Source: Clostridia bacterium
Lineage (GTDB): Bacteria; Bacillota; Clostridia; Oscillospirales; Acutalibacteraceae
DNA: 47,829 bases
Assembly: GCA_017440755.1 (NCBI GenBank)
Contig: JAFSGP010000026.1
Location: 1 to 47,829 of the forward strand
Reading direction: 5' to 3'
The position numbers were made by a program, and so were the translations under genes. The notes under the pieces were generated by a model. That model was not told where the DNA came from. It was given only the letters and a program-made list of their open reading frames with translations, and did not search any database. Shown here piece by piece: positions 1 through 8,499 of the stretch (positions are counted from its first letter, which is position 1; the number at the start of each line of letters is the position of its first letter).

Positions 1-297
1 GTTGTATCAACACAGCCGAAGCTGTATCAACCGTTCTTTGAGTTTGTAACTCATTGACGCTCATTGGCGTCTCCGAGGGGTTAAAACCCCTCGCGGAAGA
101 ATGCCGTTGGCATTCTTCACCACCCCGCTAAGGAAATTATCCTTGCGAGTTTTTGATAACGATTTCTCGTTACCGGATTCTTCTCATACTGAGTAAGAAT
201 TAACGGGTATTGTGTGTGTCTTGTACTTGTCATACACTGTTTAATTTTCAAGGTCCTTCGCTGTCGCTTCGGGTGTTCCCTCGCGGACAGCTTGACT
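1..297 (-). other. Probable leader of an rRNA operon running off the left edge
   Basis: This stretch has no convincing gene. Read on the minus strand it holds a GACCTTGAAAATTAAACAGTG-like stretch (plus 235-255) of the kind found just before 16S rRNA genes or in rRNA spacers of Firmicutes, followed by several short hairpins (for example ACAGC/GCTGT at 12-25, GACGC/GCGTC near 56-71, CGAGGGG/CCCCTCG near 74-93 and GAATGCC/GCATTC near 99-115). A strong promoter lies just upstream. I infer the transcribed leader of an rRNA operon whose mature 16S starts beyond position 1. No rRNA sequence itself is visible, so a tRNA or other stable RNA operon is possible. Confidence 0.5.
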
Positions 298-325
298 ATA
301 ATACCACCTTCAACCCCTTTTGTCA
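298..325 (-). promoter_or_regulatory. Strong sigma-A promoter, leftward
   Basis: On the minus strand TTGACA (plus 320-325) is followed after 16 bases by TATTAT (plus 298-303). It reads away from the sugar operon and into the hairpin-rich leader at the left edge, as expected for a stable-RNA operon. Confidence 0.6.
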
Positions 326-369
326 ACACTTTTTTTCAAGTTTTTTGCAAAAAATGGAACTTTTTTCGC

Positions 370-410
370 AAAAAACGCTCCGCCTTATAATTACCAAAGG
401 CGGAGCGTTT
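370..410 (-). terminator. Intrinsic terminator of the galK/nucleotidyltransferase operon
   Basis: A long stem, AAACGCTCCGCCTT (373-386) with AAAGGCGGAGCGTTT (396-410), is followed on the minus strand by a run of T. It sits 17 bases after the stop codon of the nucleotidyltransferase gene. Confidence 0.85.
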
Positions 411-426
411 ATTCCGTACTATTGCA

Positions 427-1341
427 TTACAGGTCGCTAAACAGGTCGGCCGCATACTCGCCGGCATCAATCAGCTTTTTAAAGTTGTTGATAACCAGCT
501 CCTTATCTTCCTTATAAGTAACGCCAAACCACTTGTCAGGGGTAGGCAGCACCTTCACGGTGATACGGTTGGCGCGCAACAGACCGCCAATGTGAATAGG
601 CAGCAGATACTCGGCCTTCAGCGGGTTGCTCTCGATGCCGGACAGGAATTCGTTAAAGCCCTCTTCCAGCAGAGAGAGGTAACCGGGGGTCAAGCCCCAC
701 ATATTCATAGACACAGGCGTGTCGGGGTCAATCGCCTCGTCGCCGGAAGCGGCGCCGTCAGCGGTCTTAACGATATCACCGGTCTCCACCACGTCGGTCA
801 GGTAGCCCTCGGCGTTGGCACGGCACAAACCACGGGTCACGCCGCCATTATCGCTGAGGGTGTTTTTCAGCAGGAAGCCCGCCATGCAGAAATCCTTATC
901 GGTAGCATCGGACACCAAGAAATCGTGAAGCTCCTTAAACGCCACCTTGCCATAATAGTCGTCTGCATTGAGCACCGCAAAGGGCTCCTGCAGCAGGTCC
1001 TTCGCCACCAACACCGCCTGACCAGTACCCCAAGGCTTGGTGCGGCCTTCGGGGACAGAGTAGCCGGCGGGCAGCTTATCCAGACTCTGGAAAGCATAGC
1101 CTACCTCCACGCCGTGAGCGGCACACACCTTTTCGATGCGATCGCCAATCACCTCGCGGAAATCCGCCTCAATATCCTTACGAATAATGAACACAATCTT
1201 GTTGAAGCCCGCCTTGATGGCATCGTGAATGGAATAATCCATAATGATCTCGCCGTTGGGACCCACGGGAGCCAACTGCTTGATGCCGCCGCCGAAGCGG
1301 GAACCGATGCCTGCCGCCATAATGAGAAGGGTTGTTTTCAT
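427..1341 (-). CDS. Sugar-phosphate nucleotidylyltransferase
   Basis: About 304 residues of the NTP_transferase family, which joins a nucleoside triphosphate to a sugar 1-phosphate to make a nucleotide sugar in the cytoplasm. The N-terminus MKTTLLIMAAGIGSRFGG carries the nucleotide-binding signature (AAGxGSRFGG, with a GIKQL lysine following) and NADDYYG near residue 130 fits the metal-binding aspartates. I start at 1341 and not at the upstream in-frame ATG (1368) because AAAGGAG lies 9-10 bases before it and the family begins at this methionine. It is the second gene of an operon with galactokinase, 53 bases downstream, so its substrate is probably galactose 1-phosphate or another hexose 1-phosphate, standing in for GalT, which is absent from the window. 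The exact sugar is an inference. Confidence 0.85.
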   Translation of the reverse strand: MKTTLLIMAAGIGSRFGGGIKQLAPVGPNGEIIMDYSIHDAIKAGFNKIVFIIRKDIEADFREVIGDRIEKVCAAHGVEVGYAFQSLDKLPAGYSVPEGRTKPWGTGQAVLVAKDLLQEPFAVLNADDYYGKVAFKELHDFLVSDATDKDFCMAGFLLKNTLSDNGGVTRGLCRANAEGYLTDVVETGDIVKTADGAASGDEAIDPDTPVSMNMWGLTPGYLSLLEEGFNEFLSGIESNPLKAEYLLPIHIGGLLRANRITVKVLPTPDKWFGVTYKEDKELVINNFKKLIDAGEYAADLFSDL

Positions 1342-1394
1342 AGATATCGCTCCTTTAATAGTATACAACTGTAATATGCGCCGTTAGCCGCCAA

Positions 1395-2690
1395 TCATTC
1401 CGCCGCCAACGCGTCTATCGAAACGCCGCCACAGGGGCGAATGTTCAGTACGTGGCAAGAACCCTCGCCAAACACCTGCTCAATCGTGGACTTAAACACG
1501 TCCAGCTTATCCAGCGGGACGAAATTCTGCGTGGTACCGCCAAAGCCGCCACCGTGCACACGCCAAGCGCCGCAGCCGTCCAGCACCATCTGTGCCAGAG
1601 CCAGCGCCAGAGACATGCTCTGCTCCTCTACGTCGCAGGCGGCATACACATTCTGCAAATACTCGAAAGAGGAGTTGCCGGACGCAATAATCAGTCGCTT
1701 AAAGCTCTCAAAATCGCCGGCGCGCAGGGCAGCTACCTGCTGCACCACACGCTCATTCTCCTGCAGGAAGTGGTAGGCGCGCAGCACGGCGCGGTCGCCG
1801 TGCTCAGCACGCAGAGCGGCCATATTCTGCAGCAGCGCCGCCATATTGGTCTGGCGCAGGAAGGAAACCCCCAGAGAGGCCGCCACCGCCTTCATCTCGC
1901 CGGGTACCGCCGCGTACTCATCGGTCAGGTCGGCATGGTTGCCACCCACGTCCACGATGCACAGAGCATAGCCGGTGGAAGCAAAATCAAAATCCAACGG
2001 TTCAATAATCGGATTATCGGTATCCTCGAAATCAATAGTGATAATGTTACCCACCGAGGACGCCATCTGGTCCATCAAACCGCAGGGCTTGCCAAAATAG
2101 GCATTCTCCGCATACTGGGCAATCTGGGCAATCTCTACGGCGCTTACCTTACCCCCATTATAAAGGTGGTTCAGAATCACACCGACAAGCACCTCAAACG
2201 CCGCCGAGGAGGACAGGCCACTGCCTTTAAGCACGTTGGACGTGGTATAGGCATCAAAGCCGCCGATACCGTAGCCCAGCCCATCAAAGCGAGCCGCCGT
2301 ACCGCGAATTAACGAGGCGGAATGGTTCTGCTCCTCCACCACAGGCTGCAGGGAGCTCAGCTCCACCGTATCCATATCATAGCCCTTGGACTTGACCCGA
2401 ATGGTGTCGGCAGTAGGGCGTACCACCGCGATGACGTCCAGATTGACGCTGCCCGCCAACACGCGACCGTGGTTGTGGTCGGTGTGGTTGCCGCCTATTT
2501 CGGTACGTCCGGGGGCAGAGAACAGATAGAGCGTATCCTCCGTCTCGCCATAGGTAGCGGTAAAGCCCTCCACCGCTTCCGCATAGCGGGCGCGCTGGTC
2601 AGCCACCTGTTCCTCGCCGTACAGGCGGGCAAAAGCCCCGTCATAATGACCGGAACGAATCTTATCAAGCAAAATTGCAGCAGCAGACAT
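1395..2690 (-). CDS. galK: Galactokinase
   Basis: GHMP-family sugar kinase of 431 residues that phosphorylates galactose at C1 with ATP. All three family motifs are visible: the galactokinase signature GRTEIGGNHTDHNHG at residues 61-75, the phosphate-binding loop GSGLSSSAAF near 156-165 and HGGGFGGTTQNF near 379-390. It is longer than the E. coli enzyme (about 382), as is common in Clostridia. The start at 2690 is chosen over 2699 and 2696 because AAAGGA lies 8 bases before it; the two other ATGs overlap the binding site. The gene is divergent from an AraC regulator and followed by a sugar nucleotidyltransferase. A related GHMP substrate such as N-acetylgalactosamine cannot be excluded. Confidence 0.9.
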   Translation of the reverse strand: MSAAAILLDKIRSGHYDGAFARLYGEEQVADQRARYAEAVEGFTATYGETEDTLYLFSAPGRTEIGGNHTDHNHGRVLAGSVNLDVIAVVRPTADTIRVKSKGYDMDTVELSSLQPVVEEQNHSASLIRGTAARFDGLGYGIGGFDAYTTSNVLKGSGLSSSAAFEVLVGVILNHLYNGGKVSAVEIAQIAQYAENAYFGKPCGLMDQMASSVGNIITIDFEDTDNPIIEPLDFDFASTGYALCIVDVGGNHADLTDEYAAVPGEMKAVAASLGVSFLRQTNMAALLQNMAALRAEHGDRAVLRAYHFLQENERVVQQVAALRAGDFESFKRLIIASGNSSFEYLQNVYAACDVEEQSMSLALALAQMVLDGCGAWRVHGGGFGGTTQNFVPLDKLDVFKSTIEQVFGEGSCHVLNIRPCGGVSIDALAAE

Positions 2691-2728
2691 AGCCATCATC
2701 CTTTCGCATTCGCATTGCTTCTACCCTA

Positions 2729-2757
2729 ATTATACTAATCACAAATGCAAAGGTCAA
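2729..2757 (-). promoter_or_regulatory. Promoter of the galK operon
   Basis: On the minus strand TTGACC (plus 2752-2757), 17 bases, then TATAAT (plus 2729-2734). It lies about 40 bases upstream of galK and points away from the AraC gene, so the regulator can act on both genes from the 139-base gap. Confidence 0.85.
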
Positions 2758-2778
2758 CCCAATATTTGGATTTTTTTA

Positions 2779-2807
2779 TGGACAATTGTTGCATACCGTG
2801 GTATACT
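2779..2807 (+). promoter_or_regulatory. Promoter of the AraC-type regulator
   Basis: TGGACA (2779-2784), 17 bases, TATACT (2802-2807), followed by AGGAGG at 2826-2831 and the ATG at 2839. It is back to back with the galK promoter. Confidence 0.8.
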
Positions 2808-2838
2808 AAAGGTAGTTTTTCGGATAGGAGGTTACACC

Positions 2839-3663
2839 ATGGCGGGAGAACGCTACAAATTTCGCGATGCCCTAAAGGAAAATGCCGGTCTGTCGGTGTA
2901 TAACACCGGATATGAAACCTGTGACAAAAACCACAGCTGGGGTCCCGCCGTGCGGGACCACTATCTCATTCACTACGTTTCCTCCGGCAAGGGTGTGCTT
3001 CGCTGCAACCGACAGGAATATACCATCGGTGCCGGCGGTCTGTTTATCCTCTGCCCCTCTCAGCTGGCCGGCTATCAGGCAGATGCCCACGACCCGTGGC
3101 AGTATGCCTGGGTAGGCTTCAACGGCACCGACGCCCGCCGCCTCGTCAATCTGACCGGCTTTTCCCAGCAAAAGCCGGTGCTCATCAGCAGCGACCCCTC
3201 CCAAACCGAACGGCTGCTGCGACGCATTGCGGACGCCAGCGGCAACACCGCCGCCGCCGATGCGGAAATGGCGGGACACCTGTATCGCTTTTTAGCGCAT
3301 CTCATTCGCATGAACGAGCAAACCCCCACCACCGACACCCACCAGACCTACGTGAGAAACGCCTTGCGGTATATTCAGTATAACTACGCCAACGACGTGG
3401 GGGTTACCGATATCGCTATGTACGTAGGAATCAGCCGCAGCCAGCTGTACCGCGCCTTTCTGCAGGATTTCGGCATATCTCCGCACAATTACCTGCAGAC
3501 ATACCGCATCAACGAGGCCTGCAGTTTACTGCACAACCCCGAATTGTCCATTGCGGAAATTGCCGGCTCCGTCGGATTTAACGACCCCCTGTATTTTTCC
3601 CGCGTGTTCAAATCCCTCAAGGGCTGCACCCCAACCGAATACCAGAAGAGCACAAAAAAATGA
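2839..3663 (+). CDS. AraC family transcriptional regulator
   Basis: A 274-residue regulator with an N-terminal cupin-like effector domain (roughly residues 15-150, including HYVSSGKGVL and FILCPSQLAGY) and a C-terminal AraC double helix-turn-helix (about 170-270). The second helix-turn-helix shows the standard signature IAEIAGSVGFNDPLYFSRVFKSLKG in divided form (IAEIAGSVGF, then YFSRVFK). It is transcribed divergently from galK and the nucleotidyltransferase, so it most likely controls that operon in response to galactose or a related sugar. The ligand is not visible in the sequence. A perfect AGGAGG fixes the start. Confidence 0.9.
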   Translation: MAGERYKFRDALKENAGLSVYNTGYETCDKNHSWGPAVRDHYLIHYVSSGKGVLRCNRQEYTIGAGGLFILCPSQLAGYQADAHDPWQYAWVGFNGTDARRLVNLTGFSQQKPVLISSDPSQTERLLRRIADASGNTAAADAEMAGHLYRFLAHLIRMNEQTPTTDTHQTYVRNALRYIQYNYANDVGVTDIAMYVGISRSQLYRAFLQDFGISPHNYLQTYRINEACSLLHNPELSIAEIAGSVGFNDPLYFSRVFKSLKGCTPTEYQKSTKK

Positions 3664-3670
3664 TTATGAA

Positions 3671-3704
3671 GCCGAGCAAAGAAGCCGTCTTTGCTCGGCT
3701 TTTT
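3671..3704 (+). terminator. Intrinsic terminator of the AraC gene
   Basis: GCCGAGCAAAG (3671-3681) pairs with CTTTGCTCGGC (3689-3699) and is followed by TTTTTG, 7 bases after the stop codon. Confidence 0.9.
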
Positions 3705-3726
3705 GTTATTTTGCAGTAAATGATTG

Positions 3727-3822
3727 TTGATTTTCGATAAATTCAACAAAAACAGACTGTTTGTCTTGTACAAACGGTCAAAAATTTTTAAAAAGCTCTT
3801 AAGGTTATTGACTTTCGATAAA
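3727..3822 (+). repeat. Two near-identical 15-base direct repeats before the DUF4173 gene
   Basis: TTGATTTTCGATAAA (3727-3741) and TTGACTTTCGATAAA (3808-3822) differ at one base. The second copy contains the -35 box of the promoter downstream. They could be binding sites for a regulator; nothing in the window identifies it. Confidence 0.5.
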
Positions 3823-3836
3823 AGTAGACCTATAAT
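3808..3836 (+). promoter_or_regulatory. Promoter of the DUF4173 gene
   Basis: TTGACT (3808-3813), 17 bases, TATAAT (3831-3836). AAAGGAGG precedes the ATG at 3878. Confidence 0.85.
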
Positions 3837-3877
3837 CAATAAAAAAGACAGCATCGCTGTCAAAGGAGGTCTGCTCT

Positions 3878-5542
3878 ATGGATCAAAACCACCCTGTTTC
3901 GCCCCTACCCGCTCAGCCACCTTATGTACCTGCATCTCCTCCGCCTGCGTGGCAACCTGCGCAACCCAAGCCGCGCATCCGCATTCCCTCCGACCGTTGG
4001 GACGCAGCGTTCGCCGTTATCTTTATTGCCCTGTCTGTTTTGGCGGTAAATTTCTCTCTGTACGGCGGCTTTGCCGTGGGTTATGCCGTCAGCTTTTTGG
4101 CGCTACTGATGTGCGAAGGGATCTACCTGCGGCGACGGATGCGCCGCACTACCGCCTACGGCGTTTTCTGCACCGTGGCGGCGGCAACCGCCGCCGGTCT
4201 GTTCGTATGGCACAACGACGGCGTGATCCATTTCTTCGCCTTCTGCGGTATGATCTTGCTGGCAATGCTGGCGCTGTTGGAGGGGACCGACACCGCCACA
4301 CGGGACGGTGGCACCACCGCCGCTCTGCTGGACGTGGGGCATCTGCTGTTGGTGCGCCCCTTTGCCCATATGTGCACCGCTATCTCCTCCATCTTCTTGG
4401 TCAAGCAGGGGGAAAGCATCGGAAAACGGCGGTGCGGCGGTGCGCTGCTGGGTATGCTGTGTGCGCTGCCGGTGCTGCTGGCGGTGGTCCCGCTACTCAT
4501 CTCGGCAGACGCCGCTTTCGAGGGGCTGCTACGGCACACCGTACTGGATCGTTCGGGTGAGGTCTTCGTATCCCTGCTGCTGGGCATTCCGCTGTTCTGC
4601 CTGATCTATTCACGCCTGTTTGGGCTGCGCCACGAGCTGCCGGACAAAGCCAAAGCCCCCACCTCACCCGCCAAGGGGGTGGGCGCCATCGGTATCAACA
4701 CCTTCCTCATCACCATCGGCAGTGTGTACGTGCTGTACCTGCTGTCTCAGTTGGCGTATTTCTTCAGCGCTTTTTCCGGTATCCTGCCGGAGGAATACAC
4801 CGTCGCCCAGTACGCACGGCGAGGCTTTTTCGAGATGGCGGCGATCTGCACCATCAACCTGGGACTGGTGGGGATCTGTCTGAGGCTCTCCCGCAAGCAG
4901 GCGGGCAAGGCTCCCCTGTCCTCCCGCCTCGTCACCCTGTTTATACTGCTGTTCTCCATCGGGCTGGTGGCTACCGCCCTTTCCAAGATGGTGCTGTACA
5001 TCCGCTCCTTCGGAATGACCCGCCTGCGTATACTGACCGCCGTGTTTATGGTGATGCTGTCCGCGGTGCTGGTGTTTGTCATCCTGCGGCTGTTTATTAC
5101 CCGCTTCCCGTATATGAAAGCCACCGTGATCGCCGTCGCTCTGGTGGGGTTGACGGTAGGCTATGCGGATGTGGACACCGTCATTGCGCAGTACAACATC
5201 ACTGCCTACGAGAGCGGGGCGCTGGAGCGGTTGGATCTGGACACCCTGTCTGATCTATCCGACGGCGCCACCCCCTATCTGGTGGAGCTGTGGGACGAGC
5301 GTACCCCGCAGAATGAGAAACGGCTGGCGGCTATTCTCTACCAGCGGCTGGAAGCCTTCGGCGACGTCACCTTTAAGGAAAACAAGCACGTCTACGAAAT
5401 AACCGACACCATGGACTTCCGCCACTACAATGTGGACCTGTTCCGCGCTCACCGTCTGCTGGAGGAGCGGGCGCAGGCGATCTGCGACGTCCATTTTGAT
5501 GATTTCGGTTATTCGGAATCGTATGACGATTACGCTTGGTAA
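3878..5542 (+). CDS. DUF4173/DUF4153-type multi-pass membrane protein
   Basis: A 554-residue integral membrane protein. A proline-rich cytoplasmic N-terminus (about 40 residues, PPYVPASPPPAWQP) is followed by about ten or more hydrophobic segments between residues 45 and 430, and a soluble C-terminal tail of about 120 residues. The junction ITAYESGALERLDLD followed by LSDLSDGATPYLVEL is the region I recognise from DUF4173 proteins (compare YN-x-LDLDYL-SSLS-x-DALP-LVEL). The family has no assigned biochemical role. The gene stands alone between terminators, with its own promoter. Family assignment is from memory of the C-terminal pattern. Confidence 0.75.
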   Translation: MDQNHPVSPLPAQPPYVPASPPPAWQPAQPKPRIRIPSDRWDAAFAVIFIALSVLAVNFSLYGGFAVGYAVSFLALLMCEGIYLRRRMRRTTAYGVFCTVAAATAAGLFVWHNDGVIHFFAFCGMILLAMLALLEGTDTATRDGGTTAALLDVGHLLLVRPFAHMCTAISSIFLVKQGESIGKRRCGGALLGMLCALPVLLAVVPLLISADAAFEGLLRHTVLDRSGEVFVSLLLGIPLFCLIYSRLFGLRHELPDKAKAPTSPAKGVGAIGINTFLITIGSVYVLYLLSQLAYFFSAFSGILPEEYTVAQYARRGFFEMAAICTINLGLVGICLRLSRKQAGKAPLSSRLVTLFILLFSIGLVATALSKMVLYIRSFGMTRLRILTAVFMVMLSAVLVFVILRLFITRFPYMKATVIAVALVGLTVGYADVDTVIAQYNITAYESGALERLDLDTLSDLSDGATPYLVELWDERTPQNEKRLAAILYQRLEAFGDVTFKENKHVYEITDTMDFRHYNVDLFRAHRLLEERAQAICDVHFDDFGYSESYDDYAW

Positions 5543-5548
5543 CCAAAA

Positions 5549-5573
5549 GAGGCAAGGCTGACCGCCTTGCCTC
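5549..5573. terminator. Two-way terminator between the DUF4173 gene and sigE
   Basis: GAGGCAAGG (5549-5557) pairs with CCTTGCCTC (5565-5573). Short T-rich tracts follow on both strands (GTTTC to the right, TTTTGG to the left), serving the two convergent genes. Confidence 0.75.
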
Positions 5574-5577
5574 GTTT

Positions 5578-6288
5578 CTATATCTCCGCTCGCTCCAGCT
5601 CCTCCCGCAGGCGGCGGATGATCCGCTTTTCCAGACGGGATATGTAGGACTGGGATATCCCCAAGCGGTCGGCCACCTCCTTTTGGGTGTGCTCCTGCTC
5701 GCCGCAAATGCCGAAACGCAGATGCATAATGCGCTGCTCCCGCGGGGACAACCCTGCCACACACGCCATCAGCTGTTGTCTTTCCGCCTCCTGCTCCAGG
5801 TCTCGATGCACCACGTCCGCATCACTCCCCAAAATATCCGACAGCAGCAATTCGTTGCCGTCCCAGTCTACGTTCAGCGGTTCGTCAATGGATATTTCAC
5901 ATCGCTTCTGGGTGTTTTTGCGCAGATACATTAAAATTTCGTTCTCAATGCAGCGGGAAGAATAAGTGGCCAGTTTGATATTTCGCTCGGGGCAAAAGGT
6001 GCGCACCGCTTTTATCAGCCCAATGGTGCCGATGGATATCAAATCCTCGATACCCACCCCCGAATTCTCAAACTTACGCGCGATATAAACCACCAACCGC
6101 AGATTGTGGGTAATCAGCGTGTTCTGCGCCCCTTCTTCTCCGCTTGCAAGGCGGTCCAACACCGCCCGCTCCTCCTCCGCCGACAACGGCGTAGGCAGCA
6201 TATCCGCCCCATTTATGTAGTGGACCGACTCCGTCCCCGTCAGGCGCAACCACCACCGTCGCAGCGTTTCCCATATTCTGCTCAACAT
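5578..6288 (-). CDS. sigE: Sporulation sigma factor sigma-E (pro-sigma-E)
   Basis: Sigma-70 family protein of 236 residues that directs early mother-cell transcription during sporulation. It has a basic, aromatic pro-sequence (about 25-28 residues, [16 protein letters not shown]) that is cut off by SpoIIGA; the processing region [13 protein letters not shown] closely resembles the site in Bacillus pro-sigma-E. Region 2 shows [28 protein letters not shown] and [19 protein letters not shown]; region 4 ends with [22 protein letters not shown]. It starts one base after the stop codon of spoIIGA, with AAAGGAG inside the end of that gene, so the two are translationally linked. sigG, often next in Bacillus and many Clostridia, is not here. 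Confidence 0.97.
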   Translation of the reverse strand: MLSRIWETLRRWWLRLTGTESVHYINGADMLPTPLSAEEERAVLDRLASGEEGAQNTLITHNLRLVVYIARKFENSGVGIEDLISIGTIGLIKAVRTFCPERNIKLATYSSRCIENEILMYLRKNTQKRCEISIDEPLNVDWDGNELLLSDILGSDADVVHRDLEQEAERQQLMACVAGLSPREQRIMHLRFGICGEQEHTQKEVADRLGISQSYISRLEKRIIRRLREELERAEI

Positions 6289-6289
6289 A

Positions 6290-7144
6290 TCATCGGACTC
6301 CTTTCAGACTCTCACCCATGGCGCTCCCCATCAGCCCGCGGTACTCTCCGCCACCAAGGCGGTCACACACCGCCACGTAGCACGTCTCCAGCTCTATTTC
6401 CCCTTTCCCCTGCTCCACCGTCACCCGACGGGGCACAAAGGCGGGGAGCAGCCCACTGCCGCCAATGCTGTCATAGGGCACCAGCCGCCACCCCACCTCG
6501 CTGTGCGGCGGCAGCTGTTCGATGGACGCGGGGACCTCCACCACCTCCTCGGCTACGCTGCGCTCCACCACCAGCACCGGCCGCCCCGAAAAGGGCTCCA
6601 CCAGATGGTTGCCGCTGTCATACAGGCATGTGCACACCGTCTGCTTTTGGGGACCGTGAAGGTGCACGCGATAGGTCATTCTTGCCGGTGCGCGGCGACG
6701 CAACAGTTTTTCCGCCACCGTCAAAATAACGTAGCCCACCACCGTCAGCCCCACCAGCAAAAGCGGTGGCGCACCGTAGTACACCACGCCGTTAAATACA
6801 TAAAAGCCCCTGGGCGCCAGATAGAAATACAAAGCGCCGCACACACCCGCCAAGCCCGCCGAAAGCCCGAATAAAAGCAACAGACGGCGGACAAAATCCC
6901 GCCACGTGCGGTGGCGAAAAGCCACCAACACCATCAACGCGGCGGTGCCCAGCTTCACCGTCAAAGACAGCAATAGCGGCAACGGCGGTAAAAACAGCAC
7001 AAAGCTGCTCGCCGCCCCCACCAGCGCGCCCAAAATCAGCCGTCGGTTGCTGCCGCCGCAACCAAGCGCCCGCCGCACACCCAACAGCAAAAGAAAATCA
7101 ATCCACCAATTAATCACCAGCAGAACGTCTGCGTAAATTACCAT
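6290..7144 (-). CDS. spoIIGA: Sigma-E processing peptidase SpoIIGA
   Basis: A 284-residue membrane aspartic peptidase that cleaves the pro-sequence from sigma-E after a signal from the forespore. The N-terminal half has about five hydrophobic segments (residues 3-22, 36-58, 62-76, 88-108, 127-147). The C-terminal half is a retropepsin-like domain with the catalytic motif LYDSGN (Asp at about residue 176). I start at 7144 ([17 protein letters not shown]) because AAGGAAGTGA lies just upstream and the family starts there; the 34-residue extension to 7246 does not look like protein. It forms a two-gene operon with sigE. Confidence 0.95.
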   Translation of the reverse strand: MVIYADVLLVINWWIDFLLLLGVRRALGCGGSNRRLILGALVGAASSFVLFLPPLPLLLSLTVKLGTAALMVLVAFRHRTWRDFVRRLLLLFGLSAGLAGVCGALYFYLAPRGFYVFNGVVYYGAPPLLLVGLTVVGYVILTVAEKLLRRRAPARMTYRVHLHGPQKQTVCTCLYDSGNHLVEPFSGRPVLVVERSVAEEVVEVPASIEQLPPHSEVGWRLVPYDSIGGSGLLPAFVPRRVTVEQGKGEIELETCYVAVCDRLGGGEYRGLMGSAMGESLKGVR

Positions 7145-7167
7145 TGTCTTCACTTCCTTACCGATAC

Positions 7168-7202
7168 AGTATACTCCTCGCCGGCAGTACATTTTGCCGA
7201 AA
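7168..7202 (-). promoter_or_regulatory. Candidate Spo0A-dependent promoter of spoIIGA-sigE
   Basis: A TATACT -10 box lies on the minus strand (plus 7168-7173). About 21 bases upstream the plus strand reads TGCCGAAA (7195-7202), an exact match to the Spo0A box TGNCGAAA. In B. subtilis the spoIIG promoter also has a 22-base spacer with a Spo0A box over the -35 region. The arrangement fits but rests on one short match. Confidence 0.4.
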
Positions 7203-7319
7203 AGTGACGGCAAGCGAAATAAGGACAGGCCAATACGATACGTCAATAAAATCGGGCTTTACTTTTCAGAACCGCTATGGTACAATGTAGTAGATTACAA
7301 ATAGGGAGTTAGGGTAGAG

Positions 7320-8417
7320 ATGAATTTCAATAAATTAATTGACGCATTTGCAATCCCCGGCACCTACATCGGCAGCGAGGAATTGTCTGCCGGCAATATC
7401 AACCAGACGTATCGTCTCCATTTTTACGACGAGGGCGACGCTTTCTACGTGATGCAGCGGCTGAACACCAACGTGTTTCGCAAGCCTCGCGAGTTAATGG
7501 ACAACATTCATCGGGTTACCGAGCATATCATCGCCAAATTGGACGACGTCGGGTGCAAAGACGCTCACCGCATGGTGCTGCATTTCCTCCTCGCGAAGGA
7601 CGGCAATCCTTACGTGGAGGACGAGAGTGGCTTCTGGCGCGCCTATCGGTTTGTTGATCACGCCTATTCCTACGACATTATTCAGGATAGCTTCTGCTTC
7701 TATCAGGCGGGACGCGCCTTTGGTGATTTCCAGCGACAGCTGGTGGATTTCCCTGCAGAAACGCTCACCGAGACCATTCCCCGCTTCCACGATACGGTGG
7801 ACCGCATGCGCATACTCCACGAAGCCATCGCCAACGACAAGGCGGGACGCGCCGCCTCGGTACAGGAGGAAATTGACTTTGTACTGGCGCGGGAAAACGA
7901 GGCTTCCCTTATCGTAGACGCATTGGCGAGCGGACGTATCCCCCAACGTGTCACCCACAACGATACCAAAATTAACAACGTCCTGTTTGACAGCCGTACC
8001 CGTAGCCCGCTGTGCGTCATCGACCTGGATACGGTGATGCCCGGCTCCTCGCTGTACGACTATGGCGACGCCATACGCTCCGGCACCAACACCGCCGGCG
8101 AGGACGAGGAAAACCTGTCTCTCATTCACTTTGATCTGGATTTGTTTGAAAAGTTCACACAGGGCTTTTTGGAAACAACGGCGGAGTGCCTGACCCAGGA
8201 GGAAATCGCCCTATTCCCCATGGCGGCGCGCATTATGACGTTAGAGCTGTGCGCCCGTTTTCTGGCGGATTATCTGGACGGGGACGTGTATTTCAAAATC
8301 AAAAAGCCGGGACACAACCTCATTCGTACCCGCAACCAGATTGAGCTGTTGCGACAGATGGAGGCGGCGACGCCGGCTATGGAGGCGGTCATTGAGAAAT
8401 ACCGCCGCTATTCCTGA
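7320..8417 (+). CDS. nahK: NahK-like N-acetylhexosamine/hexose 1-kinase (APH fold)
   Basis: A 365-residue phosphotransferase of the aminoglycoside-kinase fold. Residues 211-222 (VTHNDTKINNVL) hold the catalytic HND loop and 234-242 (IDLDTVMPG) the metal-binding aspartates, followed by YDYGDAIRSG. This combination is characteristic of NahK, which phosphorylates GlcNAc or GalNAc at C1 in the bifidobacterial lacto-N-biose/galacto-N-biose pathway. The early SAGNINQTYR fits the nucleotide-binding strand. A -10 box TACAAT lies near 7282 and a terminator follows at once, so the gene is monocistronic. With the galK/nucleotidyltransferase operon 5 kb away it could feed a salvage route for host amino sugars. 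The precise sugar is unproven. Confidence 0.8.
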   Translation: MNFNKLIDAFAIPGTYIGSEELSAGNINQTYRLHFYDEGDAFYVMQRLNTNVFRKPRELMDNIHRVTEHIIAKLDDVGCKDAHRMVLHFLLAKDGNPYVEDESGFWRAYRFVDHAYSYDIIQDSFCFYQAGRAFGDFQRQLVDFPAETLTETIPRFHDTVDRMRILHEAIANDKAGRAASVQEEIDFVLARENEASLIVDALASGRIPQRVTHNDTKINNVLFDSRTRSPLCVIDLDTVMPGSSLYDYGDAIRSGTNTAGEDEENLSLIHFDLDLFEKFTQGFLETTAECLTQEEIALFPMAARIMTLELCARFLADYLDGDVYFKIKKPGHNLIRTRNQIELLRQMEAATPAMEAVIEKYRRYS

Positions 8418-8428
8418 TCGATTCTCTT

Positions 8429-8457
8429 GCCGCCTGTTTACATACAGGCGGCATTTT
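8429..8457 (+). terminator. Intrinsic terminator after the NahK-like kinase gene
   Basis: GCCGCCTGT (8429-8437) pairs with ACAGGCGGC (8444-8452), followed by ATTTTT. Confidence 0.85.
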
Positions 8458-8499
8458 TGCAGAGACTAAGGATATTAAAAACAGAAAGAAGAATGGTCT

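Noticed and set aside
117..329. Small protein near the left edge (minus strand)
   Set aside because: No ribosome binding site, and the frame runs through the promoter and leader hairpins of a likely rRNA operon.
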